A DNA stretch of 12,691 bases, taken from positions 1 through 12,691 of the forward strand of contig JAGATI010000067.1 in assembly GCA_017621295.1 (NCBI GenBank). The letters run 5' to 3'. Origin of the DNA: Clostridia bacterium. Its GTDB lineage: Bacteria; Bacillota_A; Clostridia; TANB77; CAG-508. A program made the translations under genes and the position numbers. Shown here one piece after another: positions 7,777 to 12,691 of this stretch. Below the pieces are notes generated by a model. It saw only the letters and a program-made list of their open reading frames with translations, was not told the origin of the DNA and made no database searches. Every line of letters begins with the position of its first letter. Positions within the stretch are counted from its first letter, which is position 1.

Positions 7777-7805
7777 ATTATAATTAGATATTTTATTAAA
7801 AACAA
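7777..7805 (-). promoter_or_regulatory. Promoter of adhesin gene
   Basis: TTGTTT (7805-7800) and a perfect TATAAT (7782-7777) on the minus strand are separated by exactly 17 bases. Transcription would start near 7770, about 66 bases before the adhesin ATG. Confidence 0.7.
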
Positions 7806-7900
7806 TGAAGTGATTTTGAACGATTTTTGAACTGTTATATAATATAAAATTGCCCATGTAGTAAATAGCGGGTTTGAAGTGAACTTTGTGAAATGTGAAA

Positions 7901-7942
7901 GAAAAGGAACAGCTACCTCATTTGAAGTATGCTGTCCTTTTC
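7901..7942 (-). terminator. Terminator after the GC-richer gene
   Basis: The minus strand has GAAAAGGACAGC, a 17-base loop, then GCTGTTCCTTTTC followed by TTTC. The arms pair over 12 bases with one bulged base. It begins 14 bases after the stop of the gene at 7957 and shares that gene's GC-richer composition, so it probably arrived with it. Confidence 0.65.
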
Positions 7943-7956
7943 CTACTACTAAGCGA

Positions 7957-8667
7957 TTACTGGATGTTGTGGCACTGGGAAATAGCACGTTCAGCCGCAC
8001 CTTTTCCGTTATCCATGTTATACCCTCTTGTGCGAACAATGTTGCTTTCCAAGCTGATTTTCATAACACGTCCCGCAAGATAATCGAAGTCGGTAGTCTG
8101 CTTTAAAAGTTCACGAGCCTGCTCAATGGTCATAGGTTCAGGATTGTACTGAAGAAATCCCATTCCATGAGGATGTGAATTGTTATACAGAGCTGCCAAA
8201 ACTTCTGCCTTATCTTTGTTAGAGATATCCACGACGCCGTCCTCGATGATAACTACGCCGAAATCCTCCTTGTTTTCATCAACAGGTGGCTGGGCTTTGC
8301 CAAATGTTTGAGTAAACAGTGTTCTGAATTCCTCTGCAAACTCTTTGCTTGCAATCTTGTCTACGATAAGAGGGAAGTAGCTCAGATAAATCGCAATCTG
8401 AAATTTTTCCTTTTTGAGGTCTTCAGGGAACGGCACCTTTTTGGCAAATCCGCAACGCTCTTTTTGGAGGTCATCCATAGCGCAGACAAGGAGCATCATC
8501 ATTCCCATAGGAACAATCTGGTCATTTGTAACGTCTGCCAGATAGTCAGCGAAATCATGAAGTTCGTACGGTACGTTTGTTGCTATATTCCGCGCCTCAC
8601 GAAGCTTGTTAGGCACATCCGTTAATAAAACCTCTCCATTGCTGTTTCTGTTGTTTTCTTTCATCAT
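7957..8667 (-). CDS. Conserved hypothetical protein, GC-rich, probably acquired
   Basis: The protein is 236 aa from the ATG at 8667, chosen because AAAGGA lies upstream; a longer frame from GTG at 8709 has no ribosome site. It has no signal peptide or clear transmembrane segment. The N-terminal half is helical. The C-terminal part (about 155-236) contains a compact motif-rich block: HGMGFLQYNPEPMT, then FDYLAGRVMKI, then NMDNGKGAAERAI. I have the impression of a family found in many gut Firmicutes, but I cannot name it. Three 60-base lines counted by hand gave 38, 48 and 43% G+C, against 10-20% in AT-rich lines nearby, and codon use is visibly different. It has its own promoter and terminator, so it is a single-gene unit, likely gained by transfer. 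Confidence 0.75.
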   Translation of the reverse strand: MMKENNRNSNGEVLLTDVPNKLREARNIATNVPYELHDFADYLADVTNDQIVPMGMMMLLVCAMDDLQKERCGFAKKVPFPEDLKKEKFQIAIYLSYFPLIVDKIASKEFAEEFRTLFTQTFGKAQPPVDENKEDFGVVIIEDGVVDISNKDKAEVLAALYNNSHPHGMGFLQYNPEPMTIEQARELLKQTTDFDYLAGRVMKISLESNIVRTRGYNMDNGKGAAERAISQCHNIQ

Positions 8668-8710
8668 GATAAGACAATCCTTTCTGTAAATAAATTTTAT
8701 TATTTTCACC

Positions 8711-8760
8711 TAGTGTTTTGAAAAACAATAGCTTAAAGCCGATGTCATATTAAAACACTA
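8711..8760 (-). promoter_or_regulatory. Inverted repeat in leader of the GC-richer gene
   Basis: TAGTGTTTT (minus strand, 8760-8752) pairs perfectly with AAAACACTA (8719-8711), with an inner GCTTTAAGC hairpin between them. It begins about 4 bases after the inferred transcription start and ends 43 bases before the start codon. It could be a structured leader or an operator pair; no known riboswitch class is recognised. Confidence 0.45.
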
Positions 8761-8770
8761 TTATAATCAT

Positions 8771-8799
8771 ATTGTAACAAATTTCTACCAAAAAGTCAA
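8771..8799 (-). promoter_or_regulatory. Promoter of the GC-richer gene
   Basis: TTGACT (8799-8794) and TACAAT (8776-8771) on the minus strand are 17 bases apart, five of six matches in each box. A second -10-like TATAAT lies just downstream but lacks a matching -35. The start would be near 8764, about 97 bases before the ATG. Confidence 0.6.
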
Positions 8800-8832
8800 A
8801 TTTATGTAAATCGTTGTTCATCAATATTTTAT

Positions 8833-8916
8833 TTATATTATTTGTATCAAAAAACCTATAACAATTATTAACACTAAAACAATTCCATCAATCAGTATTT
8901 TAATTTTTTTCTTCAT
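8833..8916 (-). CDS. Small single-span membrane protein, 27 aa
   Basis: A short frame begins MKKKIKILIDG and continues as one unbroken hydrophobic stretch (GIVLVLIIVIGFLIQII) to a TAA stop. The lysine-rich start and the hydrophobic helix fit an inner-membrane microprotein with its N-terminus in the cytoplasm. GAGG lies 8 bases before the ATG. It starts 19 bases after the stop of the 148-aa membrane protein and would be on the same mRNA, so it may be a partner subunit or regulator of it. It could be a chance frame, but the positive-then-hydrophobic pattern together with the ribosome site and spacing make it plausible. Confidence 0.5.
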   Translation of the reverse strand: MKKKIKILIDGIVLVLIIVIGFLIQII

Positions 8917-8935
8917 ATTCTCGCCTCTAATTAAT

Positions 8936-9382
8936 TTATCCACTACTTGTATCTTTTCTATTTTGCCATGCACAATATATTTCATTTAAGATAATTAAAA
9001 TTATAATAACAGGTATAGTCCTCCATAACACATATACAATATTTTCTTGAACATATCCAACTTTTTTCCCATTTTCCCTAATATATTTACTTATCTCATC
9101 ATGGTCATCTGCTGTGTGTTCTTTAACGTCATCTTCTTTCTGATAGTAACAAAATAAATAAACATCTCCTTTTCCTTGTTTTAAATCTATCTTTTCCAAA
9201 TTCTTTTCATCATCTACTTTTATTTTAGCCTTTGATAATAATGATAAAATTTCCTCTTGATTATCTGAATCTATTTTTAAAGTATAATCCGCAACTTTCA
9301 ATGCCCAAAAAAAGAGTGTCACCATTATTATTATGTTTAAGACTAATAATACACTTAAATATAAAGTAATTTTATTTTTCAT
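8936..9382 (-). CDS. Hypothetical membrane protein with two spans
   Basis: The 148-aa protein has a first membrane span at about residues 5-27, a charged extracytoplasmic domain of about 85 residues (containing KIDSDNQEEILSLL and a DDHDE cluster) and a second span around 118-137, followed by a short basic tail. The ATG at 9382 is preferred over GTG at 9388 because the ribosome site AAAAGGTG overlaps the GTG. I do not recognise the family. The loop looks like a small alpha/beta domain with a repeated acidic character. A promoter lies about 75-105 bases upstream, and a 27-aa membrane microprotein follows at 19 bases. Topology suggests both ends in the cytoplasm. No enzymatic motif is visible. 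Confidence 0.8.
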   Translation of the reverse strand: MKNKITLYLSVLLVLNIIIMVTLFFWALKVADYTLKIDSDNQEEILSLLSKAKIKVDDEKNLEKIDLKQGKGDVYLFCYYQKEDDVKEHTADDHDEISKYIRENGKKVGYVQENIVYVLWRTIPVIIILIILNEIYCAWQNRKDTSSG

Positions 9383-9456
9383 TTTCACCTTTTTTCCATT
9401 TACATATAATTTCTCTAATATATATAAATTTAATTAATTCTATAAATTCCATAATG

Positions 9457-9486
9457 ATTTTATTATAACTTTTTATTCTAAGTCAA
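9457..9486 (-). promoter_or_regulatory. Promoter of the membrane protein gene
   Basis: TTGACT (9486-9481) and TAAAAT (9462-9457) on the minus strand are 18 bases apart. A perfect TATAAT at 9467-9462 overlaps but would give a 13-base spacer. The start lies roughly 70 bases upstream of the ATG at 9382. Confidence 0.45.
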
Positions 9487-9525
9487 TTATTTTATACAAT
9501 TTTTTAAATCTTATCTTCCTTGATA

Positions 9526-9593
9526 GTTACTACTACGAAAACTAAATAACTTGCTTTCAAAAGAGCAAGTTATTTAGTTTTCATAGTAGTAAC
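9526..9593. repeat. Near-perfect palindrome flanked by 9-bp direct repeats
   Basis: Arms 9526-9555 and 9564-9593 are 30 bases each with one mismatch (C/A, a G-U pair in minus-strand RNA), around an 8-base loop TTCAAAAG. The sequence CCTTGATAG occurs directly at both edges (9518-9526 and 9594-9602). A palindrome bordered by a direct repeat of this size suggests a miniature inverted-repeat element with target duplication. The alternative is a bidirectional terminator whose T-rich arm (TTATTTAGTTTT) follows the GC-anchored top of the stem. Both can be true. Confidence 0.7.
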
Positions 9594-9688
9594 CCTTGAT
9601 AGCCAGTATATTGTTTTCGACTGTTACAAAGGTTAAAATACTCCTATACACAATTATGAAAAATTTGAATACTAAATTCGTGACAAAA

Positions 9689-9730
9689 AATAGAGAAACT
9701 TTACTAATATAGTATTAAAGTTCCTCTATT
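9689..9730 (-). terminator. Terminator of the phosphoesterase gene
   Basis: On the minus strand AATAGAGGAACTTT pairs with AAAGTTTCTCTATT over 14 bases (one G-U), around a 14-base AT-rich loop, and is followed by TTTTTTGT. It begins 41 bases after the stop codon at 9772. Confidence 0.85.
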
Positions 9731-9771
9731 ATTTATTGATTTTATTATGAATTCTTTACATTATTATAATA

Positions 9772-12483
9772 TTATTGATTAAGTTTTAATAAGTTATCAT
9801 TTTGAGTATTATTTATTTGTTGTTCTGATGATTTATAATTTTCATATATATATTTATTAATAATATCCTCATTCCAAAATCTAATTACATTCATTTCCGT
9901 TAAATATTGAATTGTTTTCATCTTATTTGATGTTGAATACATAAAAGTTTCTGACATATATCTTGATATAATTAACTCTTTGAAATGATTTTCTTTTCCA
10001 GACAATAATTTAATATTACTATCTTTTTCTTCAAGCAAATTTATATAATTATCATATAAGTCTTTTCGCTTATATAATAATAAAGATTTTATATCATCAA
10101 AAAACCATTTATCTACTATTGATAAAGCATAATATGGCGTTATAGTACCGTCAAAAGGATTAACATATAAATGATTTAAAAAATCAATATCTATAATACA
10201 ACCATGAATCACACCATTTCCACCAAAAGATTTAACTTCATTAGAGATGCATTTTAAAAGGTTATTATATTCTTTTACTGCACTATTCATTATTTCACTA
10301 AAATAGTACATTCTATTATAATAATGGTTGATGTCTTGTACTTCTAGATTCAATCTCTTTCCACCATTTAGTAAATATAATTTACCTGATTTATTTTTAT
10401 ATATATAACAATATATATTATTTCTTTTTAACATATATATACATCCATCTATTACATTAAATTGCATATGTCTTACATTAATACCTCTATTAAATAAAAT
10501 ATATTGTTCTCTAGTAATTGTATAGATGCCATCTAGATAATCTTTAAAATAATCAAATCTATCTTCTAACTCAAAACATTTCAAGCCTATACTTGTATTA
10601 TAATAACCTATTTGGTTATCAGCATATACTGTTTTTTCATTATTGCAAAAATATTCATTTCTATGAGTATGTCCATTTATATAAATCCAGTTGCTATTAT
10701 ATTCTTGATATGTCCAATCATCTTTTGGATTGTGTGTTAGAACAATAACTTTATAGTTATTCAAAACTTTACTCACTCTTTCATATAGCTTAGTAAATTT
10801 ATCTGTTTCTTTTTTATCATCTTCTATGTTATTTATTGTATTTCTATATAGTCCAATAGAAGCATTGTATTTTTGATTTAATCCACTAAACCCTAATCCA
10901 CCTAAAATAATCAATCTACTTTGCTTACATATATTTATTAGTTCTTCATCAGAATAATTAATTATATCTTTTTCATTAATCTTGGTTCTTTCTGCCATAA
11001 AAGATCTTCCAGTTTCAAAAAGTAAATCATTTTGTAAAAATTCTATGTCTAACCTATTAAATAATTCTTTATATCTTTCAAATATTTCATCTACACTTTC
11101 TAATTGATTTTCTATATTCCATAACTCATGATTTCCTAAAATAACTATAAGATTTCCTCCCCATTTATTTCTTAATAAAGAATAAAATATTTTAGAGAAT
11201 TTAAAGTTAGTCGAAATATCTCCTCCAATTAATAAGTAATCATTCCATCTTATATTCCCTACTGTATTTAGCATATTATCTATTAGTTCTTCAATATATT
11301 TACGTATTTCAAATTTTGTTGCATATTCTGGAAACTTTTTTAAAATCTTATGATATAAGTGAATATCACTAATATAATAAATTCTTTTACAATCATTATT
11401 AAAAGATTCTGTATTTTCCAATTCGTGTAAAATACTTTCTGGCTTAACTAAATCAATTTCCTCTTCATTATCATATTTTAATATTTCTTTTTTATCTTTC
11501 TCTATATTATCAAAATAATATTCATTATCATAAATATTTTGATTAACCAATATTTCACTGTTTATATAAGCTCCTTCAATATTAAAATCTTGCAAATTAA
11601 TCCCTTTAAAATCATAATTATATAAATTTGCATTATTAAGATTTCCATCTAAATAATTATAAAACTCTATAAATTTATTAAACTCTCTTACATCATCAGT
11701 TTCATTATATGATTTTCTCTCTATTGTAATAAATTTCATACTTCCCTTATCATACTCTTTTTTTATAAATCTCCTAGAATTAACTTCCCTTTCTAATTTT
11801 ATAATTAATTTTTCTTTATGCATTTTATTAGGAAAAGAATTAACTATCTCATCGATTTCATATTGTTTCAGCTCTTTATTTTTTTCATCTGTACTTATCT
11901 TGGTTAATATTCTTAAACACATATTCTTATTTTTCATTCTATTTGGAATAAATGTAAATGTCCTAATATCTTTTCCTAATAATTCTTCACATAGTTTGTC
12001 ACTTTTTAATTTATCTGGAACAAATTGTAAAGCCATAGGATTGTTACTTAATGCTATCTCACATAATTCTTTAGTTCTTAATCTTTCTTCAATATACTTT
12101 ATAGCTAATCCGTTTTTTGGTATAATTTTACTTATCAAATCTTTTGAAATATATTTTCTTGGAATATATTCTATAGCAAGTGGCTCTATCTCTACAATTT
12201 TATTATAGAATTTTTTACTTTTTAATTCTTCCGAAATATATTCTAATGCATATTGGTTTCTCTTTATTGCTTCTATACAAATTTCTTCAGTCTTCAAGTT
12301 TTCTGGAACATCTCTTAAATATATACCATTTGTTTGAATAGCTTCTAAACATATTTTATACGTTCTCACTTGTGGTGGAATACTTCTTAGTGATATAGAA
12401 TTATTTCTTATATCACTTATGTATTTATCCTCATCTTCTAATATTTTAGTAACTTTACTCTCTAAATAATTATTGGAATTCAT
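9772..12483 (-). CDS. Repeat-fused calcineurin-type metallophosphoesterase
   Basis: The 903-aa protein has no signal peptide. Residues about 24-190 are seven 24-residue helical repeats like DUF4116. Residues 285-309 are five pentapeptide-like units (ANLYN, YDFKG, INLQD, FNIEG, AYINS). The metallophosphoesterase domain (about 367-640) has all five motifs: SDIHLYHK (D373, H375), GGDIS (D422), GNHE (N451, H452), LTHNP (H584) and GHTH (H605, H607), so a two-metal phosphatase or phosphodiesterase is expected. A further domain (about 660-880) has the striking stretch HGCIIDIDFLNHLYVNPFDG (760-779), function unknown. The repeats may recognise a protein or nucleic-acid partner. The ATG at 12483 has TAAGGAGAG 7 bases upstream; the 132-base upstream gap is AT-rich with only a weak -10 (TATAAT, 12535-12530). 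Substrate unknown; a strong terminator follows. Confidence 0.92.
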   Translation of the reverse strand: MNSNNYLESKVTKILEDEDKYISDIRNNSISLRSIPPQVRTYKICLEAIQTNGIYLRDVPENLKTEEICIEAIKRNQYALEYISEELKSKKFYNKIVEIEPLAIEYIPRKYISKDLISKIIPKNGLAIKYIEERLRTKELCEIALSNNPMALQFVPDKLKSDKLCEELLGKDIRTFTFIPNRMKNKNMCLRILTKISTDEKNKELKQYEIDEIVNSFPNKMHKEKLIIKLEREVNSRRFIKKEYDKGSMKFITIERKSYNETDDVREFNKFIEFYNYLDGNLNNANLYNYDFKGINLQDFNIEGAYINSEILVNQNIYDNEYYFDNIEKDKKEILKYDNEEEIDLVKPESILHELENTESFNNDCKRIYYISDIHLYHKILKKFPEYATKFEIRKYIEELIDNMLNTVGNIRWNDYLLIGGDISTNFKFSKIFYSLLRNKWGGNLIVILGNHELWNIENQLESVDEIFERYKELFNRLDIEFLQNDLLFETGRSFMAERTKINEKDIINYSDEELINICKQSRLIILGGLGFSGLNQKYNASIGLYRNTINNIEDDKKETDKFTKLYERVSKVLNNYKVIVLTHNPKDDWTYQEYNSNWIYINGHTHRNEYFCNNEKTVYADNQIGYYNTSIGLKCFELEDRFDYFKDYLDGIYTITREQYILFNRGINVRHMQFNVIDGCIYMLKRNNIYCYIYKNKSGKLYLLNGGKRLNLEVQDINHYYNRMYYFSEIMNSAVKEYNNLLKCISNEVKSFGGNGVIHGCIIDIDFLNHLYVNPFDGTITPYYALSIVDKWFFDDIKSLLLYKRKDLYDNYINLLEEKDSNIKLLSGKENHFKELIISRYMSETFMYSTSNKMKTIQYLTEMNVIRFWNEDIINKYIYENYKSSEQQINNTQNDNLLKLNQ
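11914..12414 (-). repeat. Seven 24-residue coding repeats, DUF4116-like
   Basis: The recurring core aligns at residues 31 (SLRSIPPQVR), 55 (YLRDVPENLK), 79 (ALEYISEELK), 103 (AIEYIPRKYI), 127 (AIKYIEERLR), 151 (ALQFVPDKLK) and 175 (TFTFIPNRMK). The spacing is exactly 24 residues each time (72 bases), with no insertion or deletion. The DNA has diverged, so this is an old, selected protein repeat and not recent slippage. Confidence 0.85.
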
Positions 12484-12615
12484 TTTATCTCTCCTTAAAC
12501 GTATTTAAAATAAATTTTATTTTTAATGAATTATAGTTATTTTATAATATCATATTTACTCGAATTCTACCATACAGATTAACCATTTTAGATATATTTT
12601 AATAATAAAACATAA

Positions 12616-12691
12616 CTACTTTTCCCAGTCTATTATTCCTATATCTCTATGTTTTAAAGCCCATTCTCTTCTCTCTTTCTTTGTTTGTGAT
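12616..12691 (-). CDS. Unidentified protein, 3' end only
   Basis: The last 24 codons and a TAG stop of a gene entering from beyond the window are visible. The end reads ERREWALKHRDIGIIDWEK, a charged segment that looks like real coding sequence. I do not recognise it. It lies 132 bases upstream of the phosphoesterase gene with no clear terminator between them, so read-through is possible. Too little is seen to assign a function. Confidence 0.5.
   Translation of the reverse strand, partial: SQTKKERREWALKHRDIGIIDWEK

Larger units (their letters stand above)
9383..9771. other. 389-base intergenic region
   Basis: From high to low coordinates it holds the terminator of the phosphoesterase gene (9730-9684), about 80 bases in which I see nothing definite, the large palindrome with flanking 9-bp direct repeats (9602-9518), and a promoter (9486-9457) with about 75 bases of AT-rich leader for the membrane protein gene. 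No RNA gene was recognised. Confidence 0.7.

Noticed and set aside
7767..8039. A 90-residue minus-strand frame running from the GC-richer gene into the adhesin promoter region
   Set aside because: It overlaps the real gene in another frame, has no ribosome site, and spans that gene's terminator and the adhesin promoter.
8308..8625. A 105-residue plus-strand frame opposite the GC-richer gene
   Set aside because: No ribosome site or recognisable motif; the minus-strand frame has conserved-looking motifs, a promoter and a terminator.
8709..8709. Longer GTG start for the GC-richer gene
   Set aside because: No ribosome site precedes it and the added residues fall in the AT-rich leader; the ATG at 8667 has AAAGGA upstream.

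Overview
The window is very AT-rich, with TAA-dominated stops, strong purine-rich ribosome binding sites, a sortase-anchored wall protein and a gene order typical of low-GC Firmicutes. I read it as a chromosomal fragment of a clostridial (Clostridia, probably gut-associated) genome; species cannot be told. Every convincing gene is on the minus strand, so transcription runs from high to low coordinates. No tRNA, rRNA, CRISPR array or complete transposase was seen.

Reading in the direction of transcription: (1) 12691-12616 is the last 24 codons of an unidentified gene. (2) 12483-9772 encodes a 903-aa cytoplasmic protein that joins seven 24-residue helical repeats (DUF4116-like), a short pentapeptide-type stretch, a complete calcineurin-type metallophosphoesterase and an unassigned C-terminal domain; a good terminator follows. 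(3) 9593-9526 is a near-perfect 30-bp-arm palindrome between 9-bp direct repeats, which looks like a miniature inserted element. (4) 9382-8833 holds a 148-aa double-membrane-span protein followed closely by a 27-aa single-span microprotein. (5) 8667-7957 is one gene with clearly higher GC than its surroundings, with its own promoter, structured leader and terminator: probably an acquired gene. (6) 7703-3474 encodes a 1409-aa cell-wall adhesin: signal peptide, thioester domain, eight SpaA/Cna-B-like stalk repeats (six with EF-hand-type loops), and an LPRTG sorting signal. Its mRNA starts with a 17-bp hairpin and ends in a long palindromic terminator.

(7) 3372-1 is the most intriguing part: a LysR regulator, then a tight three-gene operon of a radical SAM enzyme with a cysteine-rich C-terminal segment, a guanylate-kinase-fold enzyme whose base-recognition residues appear to be replaced, and a DUF402 protein (a family that includes nucleoside phosphatases), cut off by the window edge. 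The last two genes overlap by 8 bases. A LysR-type dyad lies just upstream of a good promoter in front of the operon. Together they suggest a regulated pathway making or clearing an unusual nucleotide or other phosphorylated compound; this is inference, not a recognised pathway.
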